DNA of 64,000 nt from Coffea arabica (taxonomy: Eukaryota; Streptophyta; Magnoliopsida; Gentianales; Rubiaceae): contig NC_092320.1 in NCBI RefSeq assembly GCF_036785885.1, forward strand, positions 11,843,557 to 11,907,556, written 5' to 3'. Position 1 is the first letter of the stretch. Each line of letters starts with the position of its first letter. Positions 11,352-23,690 of this stretch are shown here, piece after piece. A program made the translations under genes and the position numbers. The notes under the pieces are model-generated. The model worked only from the letters and a program-made list of their open reading frames with translations, ran no database searches and was not told the DNA's origin.

Positions 11352-14300
11352 TCAGCTTGACAATGATATGCTTGCAGATTTTGGAAGGGTAGTGGGATTA
11401 ATCTGTTTTGGAGATGAAGCAGGTGGGATTCCAGGTTTTGGAAACGAATTTGAACTACTCCGTTGTGGAGAGGGGAAGACCTCTGAGATAGTATCCCATG
11501 AAGCTGGATCATTATTCCTGCGCTTCCGGTCCAAGAAGGCTGGTCTTATTGGTGCTTCGTCCAATTCAACTTTGCATGTTAACATTGCTACGACCTCTGA
11601 CATTGGTGGCCTCAGATTTGCATGAGGCTGAAGGCACAAAAAAGCTAGATGAAGTACTTGCAAAACATCCTTCTCCACAACTCCATCCTCGCGCAATTTG
11701 GGATCTACTAGATCCATCAGCTTTGACTTCTCATACAACTTCCAAGCCTATTTTAAAAAGAACAGTTTTTCAGATAACAAGTCGTGTGATACCTCACTTT
11801 ACAGTTTCAATGTAGTAACTACTACAGCAGTTGAAATACTTACATATTCTGGTAGATATTGCTTTTCTGAAGGCAAAGCAAGATCTGTGTTTTTCCTGCA
11901 GCTGATAATCTCAAGCACCAGAACTCCAAAACTATAAATATCCGCCTTTTCAGATAATTCTCCTCTTATGGCATATTCAGGTGCTGTATAACCTCTGAAA
12001 GAATTTAAAAGAGGCGGTTACTAGCCAGAAATACAAAGAAATCAGATCCAGAAGATGCACTTCTTTTCTGTGTGATAAAAAACAGAAAATGCATACTTTA
12101 ATTCAAGAAGTGTAAATCTTCAAATTCACGTTTTTTGAGAAGTGATTCACTTTCGTCAGTTGGCATTGGTGATTAGCAGTTTGAAGCTTCTATATCCTTC
12201 TTTAGCATGCCATTCAAAACTCTGTCCAGAAGAGACTAAACACCCTCATCATATTACTGCAAAAGACTTTGCTTCAGACAGGTCTGATTGCTTATGCAAC
12301 TAGAATGACTTCAAACACTGCTGGTGTAACAACGACTAGGGCAAATAACAAGGAACTGATGGCCCATAGTAGGGGATGCTTTATTTGTCTAAAGCTAAAA
12401 AATAGCCTCCAATTGTCAATACGTGGTACATCATATTGATGATGGAGTGCTAATTGGCTATGCTATAAGCATCATCCATTGAACTGTAACAAACTGCAGA
12501 GTGTTGCTAACTATGGGATACTGAAAAAGAACTATATAGTATGGCATGAAGTCTTCCACACAGTTGTCGATGCACTTGGGAAATATTGGGTTACAAAGCC
12601 TGAGAAAACCATCTACTTTGAAGCAGCCAGATTGTGCAATCCGGGATCTTGTACAACCGGGTATAATTCAGTAGACAAATACAACTCCGTTTAAACTTAT
12701 TTACGCTTACATCATTCTCTATGAGATTCTGAAGGCACAAGTATTTCTATTTTATGTTCTTTTCCTAGCTTGTAAGAACAAAATTTAGTTTACAGAATTG
12801 AAACTAATAATCCTGTTAGTTCATGGTAGAGTAATGCGAAGATGCAATTCTATTTAGCTATAAATGGAACATACTTACAAGGTTCCAGCAAATGTAGTGC
12901 TAAGATAAGCTTGATCCTCGGGGAAAAACCTGGCTAGGCCAAAATCTCCAATTCTTGGTTGGAACTTGTCATCAAGAAGAATATTGCTGGCTTTAATATC
13001 CCTATGAACAATTCTGAAATGTGAATCTTCATGCAAGTATTGCAAACCTCGTGCAACCCCAATAATTATTTGGAAACGAGTGCTCCAGTTCAAGAATACA
13101 TCACTTTTTCCTGTCCCATTGTAGAGAAAAGCATAAAGCAAAACATTGAAGTACAAATCAATTTCTGTTAATTCCTCAATCAGTTAATCGTTCCTTTTGA
13201 AGTCCTATTCTAGAGCTCTTGTATTTCAATGCTTTCGGCTCTCACTAGCCATCAATCATCATATGAAACATTTACTAGCTTGGTGTTCATTACCAGATTT
13301 AAGTATGATATTATCTAGACAATATAAAGAACAGACTAGATAACAGTTGCATTCTAGACGACGAATGTGTCTATTTTCGAGAAACTAAAAGGAAATCAGA
13401 TAAAGTTCACCAAGTATGAAGATTGGTCTACAGATGGAAAATCTCGGAGATTTTAGTAGGTTAAAGAGGGGAATATTCTTCCACCCTATTTGCCCTTCCT
13501 TAAACCTATTTCTCTTCACCTCAACGGTTCTCCTAGATATATCCAACTAAAGTGATCTCTGCTGTAGAGCAAATTTACATAATATTAAAACATGTGAACA
13601 ATCCAGCCAAAAAACAGGAGATATGAGGAATACCATATATGATGATGTCCAAACTCCTATTTTTCATGTACTCATAGACAAGAAGCCGCTGAGCTCCATC
13701 TGAGCAGCACCCAAGAAGGCGGACAAGATTCTTGTGCTGTATGCTGGTTATCATCCTTACCTCAGAAAGAAATTCTGATTCTCCTTGTTGGGATTTTTCC
13801 AGGGATAGCTGCTTCACTGCAATCAATTTTCCATCTTCTAGTTTCCCCTGGTAATAGCAACCATCAAATTGAATAATCTACTGTTAATTAGCAGCACAAA
13901 AACCAATAGACTAGATTTTTGCTTTAACTTTTCCAAGCACCTAAGTGATGAACACCATTTATGTCAAAAATGATGCTGCATGACTTGGCAAATAGTCAAA
14001 TTAACCTATTCACCCTACGGGGGAGTTAACGCAATAAGATGTCCAGCACTCTTCATATAATTATGCAAAGACTAGTATCAGATGGGCCATCATGTTTCTT
14101 ACAAGCCACAATTACTGCAGGCCAGAGACTCAAACTCATGTTTAATCTTTTTCACATCTTGGAAAAACAAGAAAGGACTAATACATTGACAGTCGAAGTA
14201 ATCATCAATACCAGAAAGACTGGTCCAAAGCCACCTCTTCCAAGCAGATTGGCGTGATGAAAATTTTTGGTAGCCTTTTTTAGGGTCTCGAAGTCATAAT

Positions 14301-16276
14301 AGCTTATTGTATGAAGATTTCCACTTAACACGTTTGTTGTCCCTGCGATTGATTATAGTGGAGAACTGTAATGAGATCTCTTTGAGGTTAGCTATAACCA
14401 ATTGTCATATTCTCTAATACATACCGCATAAGCCCTTTTTTGGGCCAGCAGTAAACATTTTCAGCCTTCCTGTTTTGATAAATTTGTTGTAGATGAAAAA
14501 GAGCACAAGCAATATAATGAGCACAACCATCCCTCCAAGGAGAAAGAACAAGGCTGATGAGGAATGCTTTATGGGACTTTGTAAATCAAGCATTGGGGGT
14601 GTTGCCGATGTTACTGCATCAAGAAAGTAGAAACACCTTTCCATGGTAAGATCAAATATCAAACCAATACATGAGACATACCTAGCAGCAAATTGCTATA
14701 CAAGAAAATATGTTGAGAAAGAAAGGAATGTGAGAACATTCAACCAAGCAAATTTTATGTGATACAGCACTGTGCTTCAGCCAGTAGTATGAATGCATGT
14801 GGAGAAACTCTAGCCATAAGAAAGCAGAACAATCGCTTTTTAACAGTCTTAAAAGAAATTAACATAGTGGAAATTTATAGGATTAGGATTGTACTATGAC
14901 ATTTCCCTCCAAATTATGAATTAACAACTAGATCGCTATTTCCGCTAGAATACTCTGATACACAATAAAGATTATTGTACGAGTGTAGGAATTTTTTGAA
15001 TCCACCAGTGCAACTTATAGCAAAATCACAGTGAATTTTATAATGAAAGCAAAATGCTTGCACTGGGACAGCCTATTGAAGGCTAGTTGGGGAGGCCTGG
15101 AACTCCATCAAGAAGACACTGGCCAAAGAATCAACATACATATATATTGCCTATCAAGCTAAATAATCCATGCTTGCATGCTGGACGGAGAAAGCTCAAA
15201 ACTGCTAGGCGGCTTCAAACGCAATACCCATTCTTAACAAAAGTTTGTCTTTTATCCATGGAAATTCTTAACATGCTTGACATTGCTAAGAGCATCTATG
15301 CAACTTCTTGGTGACGATAAATTTTCCTTAACCATGTCATAAGCACAGTGCGTCTATAATAAACCAAATCGTGTCAACTGTCTTGCTACAACAAAAAATC
15401 TAAGCTCTAAAATGCTCGAACAATCTTCCACCTGTCCTATGTAATAATTCTCATGTTAAATCTAAGGGAAGATTCAAGTGATCAGAGATCATCACCGTAA
15501 GTCCTATATACTATAACATGCTAGATGTCTTAAAACACAAAACTATAATCCGACCTTCTAGCAAGGTGACATGAATATAGAAACTCAGAAATGTCATAAC
15601 TTATTCAGAAATGTCCTTGCCAACATTGAATCCCCCAACCCAAAAATGGGGTGGAAAACAACAAACAAAAGTTTGTTAATCAGAACGTTGCAGGGTAGTC
15701 CCCAACAGGGATTACACAGCATCATGCCCTCTGCATCTCAAATTCTGATTCTAAGGCAGCTAGTATACAATTTGAAATTGGAACCCCATGAACTCAATTC
15801 TGCAATTAAGCCATGTATTTACTATTCCCTTTTGTGGTATAAAGCTCCAGTACTAGCTGGAGCAATAATCATCAAAGGGTAGAACCTTTTATGGGTGAAA
15901 TATGCATAAGCGGTAGCCCCAACCAAGATATCAAATGTACAACCAACAGAAGGAAGAAAGGAGGTATTTTTGGAAAAATATACGGCAGAAGTTGAGGGAC
16001 ATTGAATCATGACAATCCTTTTTTTCTTTGACACTCAAGAGTAACATATACTGACTTCTATAGCGCTACATTCCTTCTTCACTCAGTCCATTACAACCTG
16101 ATTGCAGACATGATGCTTGAAACACAAGTACTTAACACGATCAAACTCAAATATTGAAAATTAGTTATGAAACTGCAAATAGATCCATACCATCAGCAAA
16201 ACTAGCACTAAGTAAAAAGTATTCATTAGAAGGTAAGCTTACCATGTTGTTCAACTATTATAACACGACGAGCCAT
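11352..16276 (-). CDS. Receptor-like serine/threonine protein kinase with short ectodomain (7 exons)
   Basis: Seven exons joined in frame with GT-AG introns: 16276-16243, 14613-14425, 14342-14212, 13847-13634, 13110-12879, 11994-11844 and 11747-11352, giving 448 residues. A very short N-terminus is followed by a membrane span at about 32-53, then a kinase domain. Visible kinase features are the glycine loop GRGGFG near 108, catalytic Lys in IAVKQ at 130, HRDIKASN at about 225, DFG at 245, and APE at about 271. A Ser/Pro-rich tail ends in SISLSS. All catalytic residues are present. The kinase resembles the cysteine-rich-receptor-kinase (CRK)-like group of plant RLKs, but no DUF26 or other ectodomain is encoded here, so ligand binding would need a partner. 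The 34-nt first coding exon is the least certain part: the frame is also open upstream of its ATG through a possible acceptor (TTTCAG at about 16310), so an extra 5' exon is possible. Confidence 0.85.
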
Positions 16277-16559
16277 TGAGGTGCAGCAATCTGTGTAACT
16301 GAAACTAATTCTTTTCTTCTGCTGCTTTGATTAGTGAAGGATAAAGGATCATGGTTTTAGGAAGCCGGACTGTGTTTTGCTGCTCACACAGCTTTTGGTT
16401 ATCCTGACTTTGTTTTATTCCTTTGTGAAGCATCCCACTGTTTGAGACAGACAAAGGAGACGGGGGCATGGGGATGATCGAAAGGGGCGAAGTTTCGGCC
16501 GATACAAAGCAGTGTAGGCGACAGAGAAGAGGGACGATTTCCATATGTCTGTCGCTGTA

Positions 16560-19021
16560 AGCAGGACGGCAGATTTCACAATTTTTTTTGGAAGTTCATC
16601 TTATCTTAGAAAATTAAAAAGAAGAAACGGTTAACCGCGGCCATTCAATCATTCCTTGTTTGGTTGGAGGGGTTCAAAATGAGGAGCCAAACGTGCCCGA
16701 TGGATCGCCAATCGAGAATAATCAGGTGTATAAAACTTCGAACAACCACTGTACATCTTCCTTCACATGTTGTACACTTGTACTTGCTGCATGTAGCTAG
16801 AACTTCACAAACAAATTAAGAATTATGAGAGCCGTTTAATGTATTAAAAAGATCTTGAAAAAGAAAGAAAATATGCCATCGCATCATCACTACATGGGAC
16901 AACTGTTTATTTATTATAGTAATGAATAAAATATGCCATCACTGCATCATTCATGCACAAGATTAAAAGAATGATATAATCTTATCTTACATATATAAAG
17001 CGTCAATCGCTTATCAACAGTGCAGAATGAGCCGGTTATACCGTTATTTTTGTGACTTTGAGGGGTATTTTGGTCTTTTGCTGATGGGTGACATGGTTTT
17101 GTTGAAAATTCACTCCTGTCCGCGTGGGCAAATGGTATGGTTACTCTATAATTTTCATGCACTCTGGGGGTATTTGTTGGTTGCATGATTTTTGGGCGGC
17201 TTGGGGAAACGTGGGTGCAGATAGCCTCGTTGAATCGGTGGACCTTTTTGCTCTACCTTCTGTCTCTGTTCCTTGCTCTCAATTTCAATTATTGCTCTCT
17301 TCTAATTACCACTTTCTCTCCCTGCTCTTCTGTCCGCGTAGGCCTCTTGGATGGGAATATTTTGGCGGTCAGCAATTTACTCTCATTCTGTTCTTGGTTC
17401 TGTTCAGTCTATTTTTGGCAACAGGATAAACTTTCTTTTAAAAAAATGCAATTTAAGAAATGAATTATAGTTTTTGAATTTTTACAATAGGTCCAACTTT
17501 TTTTCTTTTGAGCATGAAAAAATGATTCAATAAATACAAATTATCAAAATCAAAATCATCAAAATCTTCAAAAAAAAAAAAAAAGATATAGACAGCCTAA
17601 AAAAGGGAAGAAAGAGAGAAAAATAAGAAAATATGTATATTCACCTTGCAAGTTAAACTTGTTCAATATTGAGAGTCACATGCTCATTTTCAATAGATGA
17701 TGTCCTGTTAATCTATCAATCAAACAATCATCTAAATTGTAACAAAAAGAATAGGATCCAATATGAAACCCTGATTAGGAGACATGGTAGTATATATAAA
17801 CCGAGATCATGGTGGGATAGAGTTGAATAAAAATTATGTGTCATGAATATAGACCTATTAATGTAAAACGAAAAAGCCACTGAATCTACAAAAAATATTA
17901 ATTCAATTTTACATTGGTTTGCAAATATTTTTAAATATGTTTGAATGCTCATTCAAGTCTAGCAAACAAAAGAAAATGACAAACCCATTTTATAATTGTC
18001 TTTCTTTATTTCTTTCTTCCAAAAGATTGTTAAGTGTGAAGTACTAGCAAATAGAAAGTGTAAAAAAAAATGGAAATTGTCAGATTGCTTGTCTTAGAGA
18101 AGTAACGTGACTAATAAGCAAGGCTACACATTACATGTATAGCCATATGCCTTTTAGTTCTACCTAATTTTAGGCATTACTTCCTAATTAATGCTATATT
18201 AAGAGTGTAAGATAACCTGATTTTAAAGTCATGTTTATTTGTGCAATTAGAAAAAAACATACACTCACACACATGACTACTGAAAAAAAAAAACACACAC
18301 ACAAATGTAGCAGCAAAATAATGAGTCTCAACTACCTGACGCGCTAAAAAACTAGTTATTGATGAAGTAAAGATATGCAATGCCAAATATGACACACTAC
18401 TACTTTGTCAGCGGAGAGATGACATAGTATTATTCTATACACTTGTCAATGCTAATGCCAAAGGGTTTGGATCAAAGACACGAATGACTGAAGGAATCGG
18501 CCAATTAGACAAAAAAAATGGATGGAGATTGCAGGGTACATTAGCAATCATATTGAATTAGCCAATGTTTAAATAAAACAGGAAAAATGGCAGAAGCTTG
18601 ACAAAATCGAAAAGCGTAAACGTTATATTTGTTTGTTTTATTACTCTAATTAGAGACTTACGGAAATTTGGATCAATTTATCAAATAACAATGTTTAGGA
18701 GATCAAATTTTAAATGTGGAGTATGCACCCGAATGCAATGGAGGAATTGCCTGAGAATTGATTGATTGATTGATTTGGCTTCATGGAATAAATGAGAAAA
18801 AGGGTAAAATACTCGCTCTTATTTGGAAATATTAACATTTCACATATAACTATGAATACTTTTCGTTCAAATTTCAATTTAGTTAAAAATCTCTATAATG
18901 CAAGTTTTCAAATTAGAGAGAATTAAATTAAACATTTGACAAATCACAGAAAGTTTTTTAATATTTTATCTTGAGAAAGTATGTAAAAAGGGATTTTTTG
19001 ATGTTACTTGATCGTTTGATC
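16560..19021. other. Intergenic region upstream of the receptor kinase
   Basis: Upstream flank of the kinase gene. A pyrimidine-rich stretch lies at about 17230-17420. No frame has a recognisable domain, and most of the stretch is AT-rich. Confidence 0.35.
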
Positions 19022-19416
19022 TAGAATTGTAATCGAATCGAATTGCTTGCGAGCAATTCAATCAAAAACTTGACTCGAATTCGAGTAGTTTGCTGGGCCA
19101 AACGAGTCAAATTCGAGTATAAAGTAGCAAGACTCAAAGGTTCGTCAAGCCTTTTTGAGTTTTTAAATTTTAATTTTTTAATATATTATTATTATAAAAT
19201 TACTCTTGTACCCACAAGAGTGGTTGAAGGATGATAATATTTTTCCGCTTAAAATTTGTCAAAAAAAATGAAATTCTTAAATATTTCTAATTCGAGCTCG
19301 ATAAGACTCGCTTTTACTCAAATTCATGCGAGTCGAACTCGAGTTCTACAAGCAATGTACCGCATTGAGCTCGAGTGCGGCGATACTCGGATCCGATCCG
19401 ATTGAATTACATCCCT
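19022..19416. mobile_element. MITE-like repeat with GGATGTAATTCAATCGGATC-type ends
   Basis: The left end reads AATTGTAATCGAATCGAATTG, and the right end is inverted (reverse complement GGATGTAATTCAATCGGATC). The arms are rich in CTCGAATTCGAG-type palindromes, as in the repeat at 4.2 kb. No target duplication is obvious and no protein is encoded. Confidence 0.45.
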
Positions 19417-19425
19417 AGTTTAATC

Positions 19426-20500
19426 CAGTGTTTTGAAAACCGGACCGGACCGGCCGGTTCGACCGGTTGAACCGCGAACCGGCCATGGCTCCGGTCCGGT
19501 TCAATGCCAGGTTTGACTTTGTCAAGAAACCGGTCAAAAACCGGTCGGACCGCCAAACCGCTGAACCGGATGTGAACCGGTTATTTCCGGTTTTTGAGTT
19601 TTCCTTTTTTTTTTTTTTTTTTGCAAAATGTAGTTACCAAGATTCGAACTCAAGACCTTTGTAATAGAAGACCAATGTAGTAACCGTTGCACTATCACAT
19701 CTTATTAGTTTTTTTTGATAACTTATTTATATAAAACAAATACTCATATTTCTTTTGTTCCATTTTTTTTTACAAAATATCATCCTTTCATGACTCTTTC
19801 TTTTTATCTTCAATACACACACACACACACACTCTCTCTCTCTCTCTCTCTATCATCTTTTCTTTTGCCACTCATTTTTAATCAAACCTCTTTATTTTTA
19901 ATTTATTGATGTTTTCTTCCATATTTTAATTTTGTTTTTGTCCATTAAATTAAAAAAAGTTAAAAAAGAATTATTTTTCTTTAACCCAATTTATTTAATA
20001 CCACAACCACTCACTTTTATCTCATTTTTTGTTTCTTATCAAATTTGCATTTCTATTTTCAATTCTCTTGATTTTCTTCGAACTCCAAACTTCCTTTTTT
20101 AAATTGTAAATTTAAATTCCAAAATGTAAATTAAAATTTAAGTTCACAATGTCTAAATTCTCATAGACGTGAATTTTGTATAATTTCAAATATTGTGATA
20201 TTTTTGGATTATATTTAAGATTTTTTTGGTAGATATAATTGAAATTGAGATGAAATTTATTTGTTTTAACTTATAATTTAAAAAATTTATTTTTAAAAAT
20301 CCAAGTTATTCAAAAATAGTAAACTTTTCATCATATAAAGTATTAAATTATCCATTACATGTCTTATTTTGTGCACATATATATTTATATAAATTATTTT
20401 TTAAAAAATTCATTGAACCGAGGTTGAACCGGTCCGACCGATTGAACCTCGACCCTTTCACTTCACCGGTTCGATTAACGGTCCGGTTTTTAAAACATTG
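19426..20500. mobile_element. hAT-like TIR element, 1,075 bp, CCGGTT-rich termini
   Basis: The left end is CAGTGTTTTGAAAACCGG and the right end, read inverted, is CAATGTTTTAAAAACCGG. Sub-terminal regions at both ends are dense in CCGGTTC/GAACCGG repeats (19440-19590 and 20412-20490). A perfect 8-bp direct repeat GTTTAATC flanks it (19418-19425 and 20501-20508), matching hAT insertion. The interior is AT-rich, with a CA/CT microsatellite at 19814-19852. There is no transposase, so it is non-autonomous. Confidence 0.8.
19632..19701 (-). other. tRNA-like segment inside the hAT-like element
   Basis: On the minus strand a B-box-like GAGTTCGAATCTTGG (about 19650-19636) is preceded by an A-box-like TGATAGTGCAACGGTTA (about 19697-19681). 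The spacing is tRNA-like, with a possible anticodon arm between them. The acceptor stem does not pair well, so this is not a functional tRNA gene. It looks like a tRNA-derived (SINE-type) module carried by the transposon. Confidence 0.35.
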
Positions 20501-20508
20501 GTTTAATC

Positions 20509-22946
20509 CAAAACCAAAGAGCTGAGGATAGTACTACTAGTTAATGTGGGGCCAATTTGCTTTCTCCATCCGTTCTTGAATATTGGACGAGGGGCCTAGA
20601 GATGGTCCAGTCCAACCCAATTAGACAATAAGTCTGCAATGGGTTTTTAACTTTCTGTGGATACTTGTGATTGAGGGTTCATTTTGACAATTCACTTCAT
20701 CCCAGAACCATTGCCTATCGGGAATCTCAGTTTTCTTAATTTTGTAAATGTTTATATGTTATATAGGAGGAAATATTATTACTAACAGTCCAACACAAGG
20801 TAGAAAAAAGAAAAAAAAAAAGGAAAAACAATTATCATAATTTTTTTTCCAAAAAATAGGCGTCATTAACCATTTTTCAGAAGTATTGGAATATGATTAA
20901 CTTCATCAATTTTGACTATAATATATATGTAAAAACATCAATTGAAGTGGAAAAACAGAGGTGTTTTTCTTTTTCATTACAGTTAATACCTCAAACATTT
21001 ATACTGTGTACAAAGGGGGAGGTGGACTTTTGATGTAAACAAATTTTTGTCAATTCGCATTTTTCTTAAACTACCCTTACTAACTACGTAATATAATGAA
21101 CTAGTACCAGTTAGGGTTATGAATAATTTTTAAATAAATAATCTATTTATACACATTAATTTGGTGAAATTTTTTAATATCTATTGTCAAAAATATAAAA
21201 CCAATTCGTCTAAGAAGGATACAAATTTACTCGAAGTTTTAATAATATTTTCCTATTAATTCCACATACATTCCGTTGAACACCAGTCATTATTATGGTG
21301 TATGGTATTTGGTTGGATCGGTTAAGATGTCAATTTCCAGAAGGCGGTCAAATTGGACTTTACCTAACCAAAAACCATCGGGCAGGTGTCGATCAACCCT
21401 GAATCATGACTTCACAGAGCCCACGACTCAGGAAGCCGGCATGTTCATGAATGCAGACTATTCTCCACGATTTTTTATAAAAAAAAAAAAAAAAGAAGGA
21501 AGACTGGCTTTAGTCAAACGCTGCGCCCAGCTGGAAATCGGAATACAAGAATTAACTAGACACTCGTAAATAGCCTACAATTTTTTTTTCCGGAGATGAT
21601 AAACCTATTCTATCCTACATTAAAGGGGAGAGGACGGATTAAGGAGGTTCAAGGTAACTTGGAGGGGACTAAATCACTACTGGATCAGACGAGTGCACAG
21701 CACACCCGACTGAATTTTTTAGAAACAAACCACTTGGATATGTCATTTTTTTGATGCCCCACCCACTCAGGCTGGTGGTTCATAAATAGCCTACATAGTG
21801 GAGTACTATAAGTTTTCAATTTTGCAAATAAACTACAATTCAAACTATATATAACTCACTTCTAAATCTCGTGATCCATTGCATTACAATAGGCGCTACT
21901 AACAATTAGAAAATGTAGCAACAAACATGTTTTTTGCCATCTTGTATCAATTAAATAGATTTGGATAATGGGGCGTTGCACAACGAAAGGTAACTATGGA
22001 AAAACCAGAGCATTAAGAAACCAATTTTCTTTTCTAGGAAATTTAATCCTATATCTTAGTCTAATTCAAATCTTTTGATTAATCTCTTCAAAGACATTTT
22101 TCAAACCAACTTGAAAGACCAACCAAACGAGTTAACACTAAGTTTGGCTATGTGAGAGTTCGTTCGAGTTTTGGTACACCAACCGTTTAAGTTAAATTTA
22201 AATAGTGTTTTGTGTTTGATTAAGTTTCAAATTTCGCTCAATTTTAAGTGATTAGCATCAACTTCTGAAATTTATGTGTAAACAATTCAAAATATTTGAA
22301 CTCGCTTCGAATGTGGATTTGTTGTTTTGGGTATTGCTAGATGAATACATGCAACAAATTTAAACAGAGTCTGATTCGATGAATAAACACGACAAATTTA
22401 AACTTATTAATAAGTAAACAAACTTGAATGCTAAAATATTGATTTAATTAAACTCATTTACATCTCTACTTTCATGGAAGAATAATTGATGTTCAACTGC
22501 TGCGGTCACCCTTCTCTCACTAACGTGTTAAATAACGAAATTGAATGGGTAGACTAGAGGTGTTGTATTTTAGTTGCACAAAGTATAGTAGTATTAGAAA
22601 GTTGAAACGTATAAGTAGGATTACGATTTAAGGAAAAAGTCCAAATTACATAGCCTCCAATATCTCCAGCACGCCCACGGCATCATCCATTCCATTCCCT
22701 CACTATCACTCCAAGCCTTCTTTTCTGCTGAAAAGTCTCCATTCACCGCTTCTAAGTTCTGACCTTCAACCCCCCCACAATCCCTTTCTTCTCCAAGCTT
22801 ACCATTCCTATTTGCTAGAACAACCTCATCAAGCAGCAAACTTTCTCATTTACAAAGAAGAAAATCTCAAACCCTGAAGTAAATCTATCAATCAAACAAA
22901 CAAACTAGATACTTCTCTTTCCTTCAATACTAGTGATAAAAAAAAC
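20509..22946. other. Intergenic region with the leader of the TMEM230-like gene
   Basis: No protein-like frame. The last 300 bp are pyrimidine-rich and form the likely promoter/5' leader of the next gene; a TATA-like CGTATAAGTAGG lies at about 22608-22619, with a CT-rich stretch downstream. Confidence 0.35.
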
Positions 22947-23690
22947 ATGGCGTATGTAGATCACGCGTTCTCGATATCCGATGAGGACATCATGATGGAC
23001 ACCCCCTACACCGTCAACAACCGCCCTCCTATCAAGGAGATCGCGCTCGCCGTTGCTCTTTTAGTTTTCGGCACCCTAGGAATCGTCCTCGGCGTCATTA
23101 TGGCTGTCAACAAAGTTGGTGGCGACCGAGCTCATGGTCAGCTCTCTCTCTCTCTCTCTCTCTCTATTTTCCTATTATACCGCTTACTTTACTTCCAATT
23201 TATATGATTCTGACTTTAACTATTTATCCGTTTTTCTGCTAAATTTGTTCTGGGGTTTTATTTTTCATGGTGGGGGAGGGTTTGGTACAACAGTTATTGA
23301 GCAGAGTACTACTTAATTGAGTCTAATTTTTCATTTCTGATTTTTCCCTAAAGTTTTGATTTTGGAGGTATTGCTCAGGTTGGCTGGTAGTGTCTTGTGC
23401 CCCTGTATGATAATGCTTGAATGATTATCTAACAAGCGGCTATATATATATAATGCTCTTTTTGCTTTAGCTCACATTCAATTGGATTTCCTAGCTAACG
23501 CTCGATTGATTCCTGAATCTTTTTTTAACTGTTGATGAGCTTATATTGACTATTGTTGTCAATTTCAGGACTATTTTTTGCAATACTTGGCGGTATTTTG
23601 TTTCTTCCGGGATTTTACTACACAAGGATTGCATACTATGCTTATAAGGGTTACAAAGGTTTCTCTTTCTCCAACATTCCTCCTGTGTAG
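22947..23690 (+). CDS. TMEM230 / DUF872-family two-span membrane protein (2 exons)
   Basis: Exon 1 is 22947-23136 and exon 2 is 23569-23690. The intron has GT-AG ends and opens with a (CT)n microsatellite. The 103-residue product begins [20 protein letters not shown], followed by span 1 at about 32-55 (a stretch rich in A, L, V and G), a short basic/polar loop with GGDRAHG, and span 2 at about 64-88 ([20 protein letters not shown]). The C-terminus is [17 protein letters not shown]. Short length, paired spans and the FLPGFYYTR / YKGYKGF motifs match the eukaryotic TMEM230 (DUF872) family, small endomembrane proteins linked in animals to vesicle trafficking; the plant role is little known. The start is the first ATG after a CT-rich leader. 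The gene appears intact. Its last 45 coding bases and 3' flank are duplicated at 27454. Confidence 0.93.
23141..23164 (+). repeat. (CT)n microsatellite
   Basis: Twelve CT units starting five bases into the intron of the TMEM230-like gene. Confidence 0.9.

Noticed and set aside
16305-16544. ORF just upstream of the receptor kinase first exon
   Set aside because: More likely 5' leader: it ends in a stop before the kinase ATG and has no recognisable domain.
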